Assembly: GCA_013154385.1 (NCBI GenBank)
Contig: JAADCO010000163.1
Location: 1-13,186 of the forward strand
Direction: 5' to 3'
Length of the DNA: 13,186 nucleotides
Source of the DNA: Thermodesulfobacteriota bacterium
Lineage (GTDB): Bacteria > Desulfobacterota > Thermodesulfobacteria > Thermodesulfobacteriales > Thermodesulfatatoraceae
Positions 7,468 to 13,138 of this stretch are shown here, in pieces (positions within the stretch are counted from its first letter, which is position 1; each line of letters begins with the position of its first letter). Below the pieces are notes generated by a model, which searched no databases, was not told the origin of the DNA, and was given only the letters and a program-made list of their open reading frames with translations. The translations under genes were made by a program, and so were the position numbers.

Positions 7468-8241
7468 ATGGATCTCAAAAGATTTGGCGAATGGTTGAAA
7501 AGTCTGAAGAACGAAGGGGTTGAACATCTCCCGATAGAAGAGAGGAGGTCTTTTCTCAAGATCGGTTTGAAGGTGACGGGAGTCTTTGCCGGGGGCACCA
7601 TCCTTTCCGTGGTTTCCAGGGCCCAGGAGGTCTTCGGGGCGGCCCCGGATTACGTGGACAAGTATCCCTACAAGCCCCACTATTCGATGGTCATCATTAC
7701 GGATCGGTGCGTGGATTGTCAGCTCTGCATGGATGCGTGCGTGAAGACCAACCACGTTCCGCCCTACGGCTGGCGGACGAAGATTTTTGAGCGGCGTTTG
7801 AAGGTGGGGCCAAACGAGTACGCCAGGCAGTTCATGCCCGTTCTCTGCAACCATTGCAACATCCCGCCCTGCGTGCGGGTCTGCCCCACCAAGGCCACCT
7901 TCAAGGACAAGAAGACGGGCATCGTGCGCATGAACCCGAAGAAGTGCATCGGCTGTAAGACCTGCATGGTGGCCTGTCCTTACGACATGCGCTACTTCAA
8001 CGAAGAGAGACGGGCGGTGGACAAGTGCGATTTCTGTTGGGAGTCCCGTCTTTCCAAGGGAGAGAAGCTGACCGCTTGTGCGGCGGCGTGTCCTGCTGGC
8101 GTGCGTAACTTCGGCGATCTCTCTGATCCCAACAGCAAGGTCTACAAGCTGGTCCACGATCCGGATCGAGTCGTCTGGGTCTTGCGGCCGGAAACCGGAG
8201 CGAGGCCCAATGTCTTCTACACCATTGATGGCCTTGGTTAA
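7468..8241 (+). CDS. Periplasmic four-cluster ferredoxin subunit with Tat signal (NrfC/PsrB/DsrO/HmcB-like)
   Basis: A 257-residue electron-transfer subunit. A canonical Tat motif RRSFLK (26-31) follows a long polar N-region and precedes a hydrophobic stretch (about 32-49), so the mature protein should be periplasmic. Sixteen cysteines make four [4Fe-4S] sites: C81/84/87/91, C127/130/135/139, C160/163/166/170 and C187/190/204/208. This is the layout of the DMSO-reductase beta-subunit family. In relatives it passes electrons between an NrfD-type membrane protein and a cytochrome or catalytic subunit. An NrfD-type gene is found at 11563 and cytochrome genes flank this one; no molybdopterin subunit is present. 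ATG at 7468 is chosen because AAGGGG lies 8 bases upstream. A GTG at 7459 with TAGGAG upstream is a fair alternative. Confidence 0.93.
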   Translation: MDLKRFGEWLKSLKNEGVEHLPIEERRSFLKIGLKVTGVFAGGTILSVVSRAQEVFGAAPDYVDKYPYKPHYSMVIITDRCVDCQLCMDACVKTNHVPPYGWRTKIFERRLKVGPNEYARQFMPVLCNHCNIPPCVRVCPTKATFKDKKTGIVRMNPKKCIGCKTCMVACPYDMRYFNEERRAVDKCDFCWESRLSKGEKLTACAAACPAGVRNFGDLSDPNSKVYKLVHDPDRVVWVLRPETGARPNVFYTIDGLG

Positions 8242-8260
8242 AAAGTGTGAGGAGGCGGTT

Positions 8261-8665
8261 ATGAAACGTTGGCTTCTGTTGCTTTTGGTCTTTGTCTTTT
8301 CTCTGGCTTTCTATCAGCCTTTGTTCGGGCAGGATGAAGAGGAATATCCCGAAGAGCCCATCATCTTCACCAAGCCGGTGAAGGCGGTGATCTTCGATCA
8401 CAAGAAACACGTCGAAGATGCCGGTCTCAGCTGCGATGACTGTCACGACGAGTTGTTCGAGATGGCGGCGGGCACGGCGGAAGAGAACGAGGACTTCAAC
8501 ATGGAATCCCTCTATCAGGGCAAGTACTGCGGTGCCTGTCACAACGGTGAAATGGCCTTTCCCGCCAATCGCAAGTGCACCACCTGCCACATCGGTGTTT
8601 TGGGCTGGCAGCGGTTGCAACAGAAATCCGGAGAAGGTGAATCCTCTTCTGAAGGGCATCATTAG
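8261..8665 (+). CDS. Periplasmic trihaem cytochrome c (c7-type)
   Basis: A 134-residue cytochrome with a signal peptide (about 1-23, ending LFG). It has three haem sites: C58-C61-H62, C90-C93-H94 and C106-C109-H110. H47 and H50 (FDHKKH) are likely distal ligands for two haems. The third has no obvious His before the C-terminal tail, and Met81 or one of the last two His residues could serve. The run QGKYCGACHNGEMAF resembles the c7-type trihaem domain found in metal- and sulfur-reducing bacteria. The start at 8261 has GAGGAGG 5 bases upstream, 19 bases after the ferredoxin stop. A longer in-frame extension back to 8078 only overlaps that gene and is rejected. Acidic and Ser/Gly-rich tails flank the haem core. 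Confidence 0.9.
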   Translation: MKRWLLLLLVFVFSLAFYQPLFGQDEEEYPEEPIIFTKPVKAVIFDHKKHVEDAGLSCDDCHDELFEMAAGTAEENEDFNMESLYQGKYCGACHNGEMAFPANRKCTTCHIGVLGWQRLQQKSGEGESSSEGHH

Positions 8666-8697
8666 CTGATTTTGTCCAAAAACTTCTGTTTTCTCTG

Positions 8698-8724
8698 GGG
8701 GAGCTTTGAAGGCTCCCCTTTTTT
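8698..8724 (+). terminator. Rho-independent terminator closing the cytochrome/ferredoxin cluster
   Basis: A 7-bp stem GGGGAGC with GCTCCCC around a 7-base loop is followed by six T's. It lies 32 bases after the trihaem cytochrome stop. Confidence 0.85.
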
Positions 8725-8735
8725 GTTAAAATATC

Positions 8736-8764
8736 TTGACAAAAGAGTTGAAAAGTTTTTACGG
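8736..8764 (+). promoter_or_regulatory. Weak candidate promoter for the sigma-54 activator gene
   Basis: A perfect -35 box TTGACA (8736-8741) is present, but the hexamer 17 bases later (TTACGG) is a poor -10 match. The activator gene must have a promoter after the 8698-8724 terminator, so this is the best place seen. Confidence 0.25.
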
Positions 8765-8804
8765 AAGGGAGCTCTCGAAATAGTTTCGCTCCGGAGGATA
8801 GAGA

Positions 8805-10820
8805 ATGATCGAAAAAGATCTGGAGGAGGTCTTAGACAAGCTACAGGAAGGGATCATCCTGGTTGACGATCAATTCCGTGTAGTTTGTTTCAACAAAGCC
8901 GCCTCGAAGATTCTCAACAAGTCCAAGGAGGAAGTCCTCAACCAGCCCTGCTATCGGGTCTTCGATAACGCCTCCGAAAAGGAACTCTGCGTCATCATCA
9001 AACAGCAGATGGCCAAGGGCGACATCGTCCTCCAGCATCCCATCTTTCTGCGCGGAAACGGTTACGACAAGGCGGTTTACGTCAGTCTCTATCCTCTCAA
9101 GGACAACGGCAAGGTAGTTTCCATCATCCTCACCCTGAACGAAAGGTTCCCCACGGTTTTCGTCAACGACCTCCTCGATAGCCTGGGGGAAGCCCTCTTC
9201 GTCGTTGATCAGCAGTTTCGCATTTCCATCTTCAACAAGATGGCCGAAAAGCTCACGGGTTACGCGGGCAATCAGGTTATCGGCAAGTATTGCGATGAGG
9301 TCTTCAAGACCAACATCTGCGGCGAAAGCTGCGTGTTGCTCAAGAGCATCAAGGAAAGGAAGACCATCAAGCGCTCCGGCATTTTCATGACGAGGGCTGA
9401 CGGCACCCAGTTTCCCGTGGAAGTGACGGCGAGCCCCCTCTTCATCAAGGGCGAACTCGTGGGGGCCATGGAGATCTTCAGAGACGTGAGCTTCGAGCTC
9501 CAGATGAAGACCGTCCTCGAGAACATCGGTGACGGCGTGTTTTCCGTTGACAATCACTTCCACATCATCTGTTTCAACCCGGCGATGGAGAAGCTTACGG
9601 GCTATTCCCTGCTGGAAGCCCTGGGAAAACCCTGCTGCGACATCGTTTGCACGGAGATCTGCGACCTGGACTGCCCCATCGTGGCGGCCATCAAAGAGGG
9701 AAAGAAGATCACCAACAAGCACACCTACATCACGCACAAATCAGGGCGAAAGATACCCGTTTCCATCACCGTGGCCCCGCTGCGGGACAGCGAAGGAAGG
9801 CTCCTCGGCGCGGTGGAGACGGTGCGAGATTTGAGCGAGATCCTCACCCTCAGGAAGGAGCTGAACAAGAGCTATCAGATCGGAGACATCATCTCCAAGA
9901 GCCCCAAGATCAAGCGCATCCTGGACATCCTGCCGGACATCGCCGAAAGCGACAGCACGGTGCTCATCACCGGGGAATCCGGTACGGGAAAGGAAGTCTT
10001 CGCCCGGGCCATCCACGATCTTTCCCCGCGTAAGGACAAGCCCTTTGTGGCGGTAAACTGTGCGGCCATCCCGGAAACGCTCCTGGAGAGCGAGCTCTTC
10101 GGCTATAAGGCCGGTGCCTTTACCGACGCCAAGAAGGACAAGCCCGGCCGTTTTGCCATGGCCAACGGGGGCACGCTTTTCCTGGACGAAGTGGGGGAGA
10201 TCCCCGTCTCTCTCCAGGTGAAGCTCCTGCGGGTGCTTGAAACCAAGGAATACGAGCCGCTCGGAGCGAGCAAACCGGAGAAGGTGGACGTGCGCATCAT
10301 CGCGGCGACCAACCAGGATTTGGAGACCTTGGTGGAAGAGGGAAAGTTCCGCCAGGACCTCTTCTATCGCCTGAACGTGGCGCGCATCCATTTGCCGCCC
10401 CTGCGCGAGAGGAAAGAAGACATTCCCCTGCTTGCGGAATACTTCATTGAAAAGTTCAGGGTGAGCAAGGGGCGCAACATAATCGGAATTTCCGAAGAAG
10501 CCTTAAAGATTCTTATGGATTACGATTTTCCGGGAAATGTGCGGGAGCTCGAAAACATAATCGAATACTGTTTCATCGTTTGTAAGGAAGGGATCATCTA
10601 TCCCGAACACCTGCCGGAGTATCTGATCAAGCGCGAGGAGCAACGTCCCCTTCCCTCCCGCCCCATGACCCTGGAGGAGATCGAGAAGCAGGCCATCATC
10701 GAGGCCCTCAAACGTAACAAATGGAAGAAAATGGCCACTTGCAGGGAATTGGGAATCTCAAAGGATACCCTTCGCCGGAAACTCAAGAAATACGGAATTC
10801 TTGAACAGGGCGCAATATAA
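8805..10820 (+). CDS. Sigma-54-dependent transcriptional activator with three PAS domains
   Basis: A 671-residue cytoplasmic activator of sigma-54 RNA polymerase. PAS1 covers about 1-115, PAS2 about 120-230 and PAS3 about 232-345. The AAA+ domain is about 360-590, with Walker A GESGTGKE (390-397), the sigma-54 contact loop written GAFTDA (437-442) where GAFTGA is standard, Walker B GGTLFLDE (455-462) and the arginine-finger region RQDLFYRLN (517-525). A Fis-type HTH is at about 623-664. There is no membrane segment or response-regulator receiver domain, so the signal is sensed directly. The PAS domains share Cys spacing: C163/172/176 and C277/286/290 (CX8CX3C), and C49/C62 in PAS1 keeps the first and last. 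Redox, Fe-S or haem sensing is inferred. GGAGG lies 7 bases before the ATG. Sigma-54 promoter and enhancer-like repeats lie just downstream. Confidence 0.95.
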   Translation: MIEKDLEEVLDKLQEGIILVDDQFRVVCFNKAASKILNKSKEEVLNQPCYRVFDNASEKELCVIIKQQMAKGDIVLQHPIFLRGNGYDKAVYVSLYPLKDNGKVVSIILTLNERFPTVFVNDLLDSLGEALFVVDQQFRISIFNKMAEKLTGYAGNQVIGKYCDEVFKTNICGESCVLLKSIKERKTIKRSGIFMTRADGTQFPVEVTASPLFIKGELVGAMEIFRDVSFELQMKTVLENIGDGVFSVDNHFHIICFNPAMEKLTGYSLLEALGKPCCDIVCTEICDLDCPIVAAIKEGKKITNKHTYITHKSGRKIPVSITVAPLRDSEGRLLGAVETVRDLSEILTLRKELNKSYQIGDIISKSPKIKRILDILPDIAESDSTVLITGESGTGKEVFARAIHDLSPRKDKPFVAVNCAAIPETLLESELFGYKAGAFTDAKKDKPGRFAMANGGTLFLDEVGEIPVSLQVKLLRVLETKEYEPLGASKPEKVDVRIIAATNQDLETLVEEGKFRQDLFYRLNVARIHLPPLRERKEDIPLLAEYFIEKFRVSKGRNIIGISEEALKILMDYDFPGNVRELENIIEYCFIVCKEGIIYPEHLPEYLIKREEQRPLPSRPMTLEEIEKQAIIEALKRNKWKKMATCRELGISKDTLRRKLKKYGILEQGAI

Positions 10821-10908
10821 GCCCGCTTCCAGGAAAGCAGGACAAGCCCAATACCCCCTTTTCCGGAAGTCGAACTTGGAAATGCCCTCCCTGAACCCCA
10901 TCGATTGG

Positions 10909-10945
10909 GCGCGTTTTGCGCCCACCCCTTGCGCATTTTGCGCCC
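10909..10945 (+). promoter_or_regulatory. Tandem palindromic operators, likely upstream activator sites
   Basis: Two copies of GCGCRTTTTGCGCCC (10909-10923 and 10931-10945) differ at one base and start exactly 22 bp apart, two helical turns. Each is an inverted repeat GCGC-N5-GCGC; in the first the arms extend to TGGGCGC/GCGCCCA (10906-10924). They sit about 98 bp upstream of the sigma-54 -24 element, at a normal distance for enhancer sites. No T run follows, which speaks against a terminator. The neighbouring activator is the obvious candidate to bind them. Confidence 0.65.
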
Positions 10946-11041
10946 TATGAAATTCCATTGTCAACTTTTGCCTCCACCATCTTTGTGACGATTTCCTTGA
11001 TTTTCTAGGGCAAGAGAACTTGCTTTTTGGATTTGGGAGTT

Positions 11042-11057
11042 TGGCATGAAATGTGCA
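11042..11057 (+). promoter_or_regulatory. Sigma-54 (-24/-12) promoter
   Basis: TGGCATGAAATGTGCA matches the sigma-54 consensus TGGCACG-N4-TTGCA in 10 of 12 defined bases, including both invariant pairs GG (11043-11044) and GC (11055-11056) with exactly 10 bases between them. Transcription would begin near 11068 and read into the 11192 gene, nrfD-like and probably merR genes. Confidence 0.75.
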
Positions 11058-11133
11058 CTACCTATTAAGTGAAGGCGATAGGAAGAAAGAAAAAATAGAA
11101 AAAAGAAAGTCAAACTCTCAAAGAGCAAGATAA

Positions 11134-11178
11134 TTCCGAAAAGAGGGCTTCAGCAGCGTTATTCCCCTCTTTTCGGGA
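11134..11178 (+). other. Long leader hairpin immediately before the ribosome binding site
   Basis: A 12-bp perfect stem (CCGAAAAGAGGG, 11136-11147, with CCCTCTTTTCGG, 11165-11176), extendable by two pairs, encloses a 17-base loop. The AAAGGAGG site begins at the end of the right arm. No T run follows, so it is more likely to protect the mRNA or gate translation than to terminate. Confidence 0.6.
11140..11157 (+). repeat. 18-bp direct repeat, copy 1
   Basis: AAAGAGGGCTTCAGCAGC occurs here and again at 11488-11505. In this copy it forms most of the left arm and part of the loop of the leader hairpin. Confidence 0.7.
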
Positions 11179-11191
11179 AAGGAGGGGAAAA

Positions 11192-11410
11192 ATGAAAACC
11201 ATCCAAACCATCAAGCACCTCTGGCCCTTTCATCCCCAGGCAACCTCCAAAGCCGAAAGCAAGGCCGGGACGAAGGTTCAAGAAGCCGTTTTGGGCTCAA
11301 TTTGCTTCCTTCTCTTTTTGGCCTTGGGGCCTTTTGCCGCGATCCCGACTTTCTTGGCCACCTTTTCCATTCCCAAATGGCTCGAAGAGGAAAGGGGGGA
11401 GAACAGATGA
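11192..11410 (+). CDS. Small single-span membrane protein of unknown function
   Basis: A 72-residue protein that I do not recognise. Residues 1-29 are polar and basic, about 30-58 are strongly hydrophobic (LGSICFLLFLALGPFAAIP and on), and the end is charged (PKWLEEERGENR). This suggests one membrane span, or a tight hairpin broken at the prolines. Support for a real gene is a strong AAAGGAGG 6 bases before the ATG, codon use like its neighbours, and a place as the first gene behind the sigma-54 promoter and ahead of the NrfD-like gene. It could be an accessory subunit or assembly factor of the NrfD-containing complex. That role is inference from position only. Confidence 0.55.
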   Translation: MKTIQTIKHLWPFHPQATSKAESKAGTKVQEAVLGSICFLLFLALGPFAAIPTFLATFSIPKWLEEERGENR

Positions 11411-11529
11411 AGTGGAAGGATTTTTGCAAGGAAAGGGAACCACCAAAAGAAAAGCCCCTGGCTCTTAGAGAGAGGCACAGGGGCTCGAAAGAGGGCTTCA
11501 GCAGCAATCATAAAAATAAACGAAGTTGA
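11407..11529 (+). CDS. Doubtful 40-residue basic ORF
   Basis: An ATG overlapping the previous stop in ATGA opens a 40-codon frame. The product is very Lys/Arg/Glu-rich and has no motif. The ATGA overlap and a GGGGAG sequence upstream allow coupled translation. However, the frame also contains a hairpin (11453-11485) and an 18-bp repeat, which suggests the bases serve as RNA structure or spacer. It may not be a gene. Confidence 0.22.
   Translation: MKWKDFCKEREPPKEKPLALRERHRGSKEGFSSNHKNKRS
11453..11485 (+). other. Hairpin between small membrane protein and nrfD-like gene
   Basis: An 8-bp perfect stem, AGCCCCTG with CAGGGGCT, encloses a 17-base loop, the same loop length as in the leader hairpin. 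It is followed at once by the second copy of the 18-bp repeat and has no T run. Confidence 0.5.
11488..11505 (+). repeat. 18-bp direct repeat, copy 2
   Basis: This is identical to 11140-11157. It lies 57 bases before the nrfD-like ATG, so both copies precede a strong ribosome binding site in the same predicted transcript. Here no matching right arm is present nearby. Confidence 0.7.
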
Positions 11530-11562
11530 AAACCTATCAATCCAGAAAGGAGGTAATGAACC

Positions 11563-12756
11563 ATGGCTGAGACCCGCGTAGAAGTTTTAAAGCCTTTTGA
11601 AGTCGACCTTTCTTTTGCCACACCACGAATAACTCTACTTACCATTCTGTTCTTCTTGCTAACGGTTGTTGGTTTGGGAACGGGAGTATATGCCCTGATC
11701 AAGGGTCATCATCACGTCTACAACGTCTTTCGCGAGATGCCGTGGGGCCTATTGATCGCCGGCTACATTTACTTTGCCATCATGTCCACGGGGCTTTGTA
11801 TCCTTTCTTTCCTGGGGCATCTCTTCGGTGGCACTTCTCTCTTGCCGCTTTCGAATAGGTCGCTCTTTCTGTCCATTGCCGCCATTATCAGTGGTTTCGC
11901 CATCATCGGCCTTGAACTTGAAAATCCCTGGCGGATGTATTGGATGATGATCACGCCCAATCTCACTTCCAACATCATGTGGATGGGCGCACTTTACGGC
12001 CTGTGTGTGGCCTTCATGATCCTTGAATTTGCCCTTATTATCGCCAAGAAATACAAGATAGCTTTTGCCCTCGGGCTTTTGGGTGCCCTTTCTGAAATTG
12101 CGGCCAACACCAATCTGGGCGCAGTTTTCGCCCTCATCGCGGCCCGTCCCTTCTGGTACGGAAGCCAGCTCCCCATCTACTTTATTGCTTCCGCGCTGAT
12201 GACCGGGGCTGCGGCTCTCATCGTCTTCAACTACATTGCTTATGAAGTGCGGCACAAGCCCATGGATGACCAGATGCAGCGGGCGACTTCTGCGGCCGGT
12301 AAGGTCCTCCTCCTGTTCCTCGTGGCCATCGCCCTGGCCACCATCTGGAGGTTCCTGGCCATCTTCACCGGAGGTTCTGACGCCGGAAAGCTCGCCGCCA
12401 TGGCCCTTTTGAGCGGTCCGCTTTCCTTCAACTTCTGGTTCTTCGAGATCGCCCTTGGTCTGGTGGCCCCGATCATCATCTTGGCCACGGGCGGCTTGCG
12501 GAACGTTCACGCTATGTTCCTGGCGGCCTTGATCACCCTCATCGGGGCCTTCTTCCAGAGGTACGACCTGGTCATTGCCGGGCAGATCGTCCATCCCTTC
12601 TACGGTCTCTTTGAGGGTATCCCCAAGTACTTGCACTACACCCCGTCCGGGGCCGAGATCCTCGTCTTTCTCGGTGCGGTGGGCCTGATGGTGACGGCTT
12701 TCTTGCTCGGCGAGCGCTACTTCGCCGGAGTCTTTGAAGACCGGGAGCATCACTAA
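11563..12756 (+). CDS. NrfD/PsrC/DsrP-family integral membrane protein
   Basis: A 397-residue polytopic protein with about 10 hydrophobic segments (for example about 24-46, 61-85, 100-118, 137-161, 165-193, 203-226, 245-268, 288-308, 315-333 and 365-382). Members of this family exchange electrons with menaquinone in the membrane and dock a periplasmic four-cluster ferredoxin. The block LELENPWRMYWMM (117-129) followed by SNIMWMGALYGL is typical of the family, as is the start of the second span, PWGLLIAGYIYF. It has no haem-binding motif. The likely partner is the Tat-exported Fe-S protein at 7468-8241, separated from it by the activator gene. AAAGGAGG lies 9 bases before the ATG. It could be a DsrP-like or HmcC-like subunit; the exact subgroup is not decided. 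Confidence 0.9.
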   Translation: MAETRVEVLKPFEVDLSFATPRITLLTILFFLLTVVGLGTGVYALIKGHHHVYNVFREMPWGLLIAGYIYFAIMSTGLCILSFLGHLFGGTSLLPLSNRSLFLSIAAIISGFAIIGLELENPWRMYWMMITPNLTSNIMWMGALYGLCVAFMILEFALIIAKKYKIAFALGLLGALSEIAANTNLGAVFALIAARPFWYGSQLPIYFIASALMTGAAALIVFNYIAYEVRHKPMDDQMQRATSAAGKVLLLFLVAIALATIWRFLAIFTGGSDAGKLAAMALLSGPLSFNFWFFEIALGLVAPIIILATGGLRNVHAMFLAALITLIGAFFQRYDLVIAGQIVHPFYGLFEGIPKYLHYTPSGAEILVFLGAVGLMVTAFLLGERYFAGVFEDREHH

Positions 12757-12764
12757 GGATGAGA

Positions 12765-12793
12765 AGCGGTGGCCCTGAAGATGGGCCACCGCT
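12765..12793 (+). other. Perfect hairpin between nrfD-like and merR genes
   Basis: An 11-bp perfect stem, AGCGGTGGCCC with GGGCCACCGCT, encloses a 7-base loop, 9 bases after the nrfD-like stop. No T run follows on either strand. It may stabilise the upstream mRNA end or reduce expression of the regulator gene downstream. Confidence 0.6.
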
Positions 12794-12817
12794 CAAGAAT
12801 ATTAGAGGAGGAAAAAC

Positions 12818-13138
12818 ATGAAGCGTGACAAAGCTATTTTTTCCATTGGGACAGCAGCCAAGCTTCTTGATATCCATCCCCGAACTCTTCGCATCTATGA
12901 AAAAGAAGGCCTCATCAAACCCGTGCGCCGGGGGACCAGGCGCTACTATTCTATGGACAATATCCAGTGGATCAATTGTCTGCGGAAGATGATCCACGAA
13001 AAAGGGCTCAACATTGCGGGAATCAAGGAGATCCTCAAATACGCCCCCTGCTGGAGTATCGTAGGTTGCCCTCCGGAAAAGCGGGCCGAATGTACGGCCT
13101 ATCTTTCCGCTGTTGGTAAAGAAGAGAAAGAACAATAA
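12818..13138 (+). CDS. MerR-family transcriptional regulator with C-terminal cysteines
   Basis: A 106-residue cytoplasmic DNA-binding protein. FSIGTAAKLLDIHPRTLRIYEKEGLI (8-33) is the MerR winged-helix HTH, and RRGTRRYYSMDNIQWI (37-52) is the wing. LRKMIHEKGLNIAGIKEIL continues the domain as in HspR-like members. The C-terminal part is short and has C78, C84 and C92 (CX5CX7C) plus C54 in the wing region, which could hold a metal or Fe-S cluster. That is inference. GAGGAGG lies 6 bases before the ATG. It sits 61 bases after the nrfD-like stop across a hairpin and may be the last gene of the sigma-54 transcript or a feedback regulator. The remaining 48 bases to the window edge show nothing. Confidence 0.9.
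   Translation: MKRDKAIFSIGTAAKLLDIHPRTLRIYEKEGLIKPVRRGTRRYYSMDNIQWINCLRKMIHEKGLNIAGIKEILKYAPCWSIVGCPPEKRAECTAYLSAVGKEEKEQ

Larger units (their letters stand above)
10821..11191 (+). other. 371-base non-coding control region between activator and small membrane protein
   Basis: No credible gene is seen on either strand. From left to right it holds a pyrimidine-rich stretch, tandem palindromic repeats (10909-10945), an AT-richer spacer, a sigma-54 promoter (11042-11057), a very A/G-rich leader (about 11068-11110) and a long hairpin (11134-11178) directly before a strong ribosome binding site. Confidence 0.7.

Noticed and set aside
8078..8260. N-terminal extension of the trihaem cytochrome
   Set aside because: The extension lies inside the ferredoxin gene. 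The ATG at 8261 has a strong ribosome binding site and begins a proper signal peptide.
8672..8866. Plus-strand ORF of 64 codons before the activator
   Set aside because: It runs through a rho-independent terminator and into the activator gene in another frame, with no ribosome binding site.
8841..9737. Minus-strand ORF of 298 codons opposite the PAS region
   Set aside because: It is a shadow of the sigma-54 activator gene.
10907..10945. Palindromes after the activator gene as terminators
   Set aside because: Arms are GC-rich but neither copy is followed by a T run; the 22-bp tandem spacing and the position before a sigma-54 promoter fit operator sites better.
11556..11570. Four-codon ORF starting at an ATG between the ribosome binding site and the nrfD-like start
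   Set aside because: The ATG is only 2 bases from AAAGGAGG. The ATG at 11563 has proper spacing and opens the full gene. A leader-peptide role cannot be supported.
11749..12789. Minus-strand ORF of 346 codons opposite the nrfD-like gene
   Set aside because: It is a shadow frame with a highly charged translation; the plus-strand membrane protein is strongly supported.
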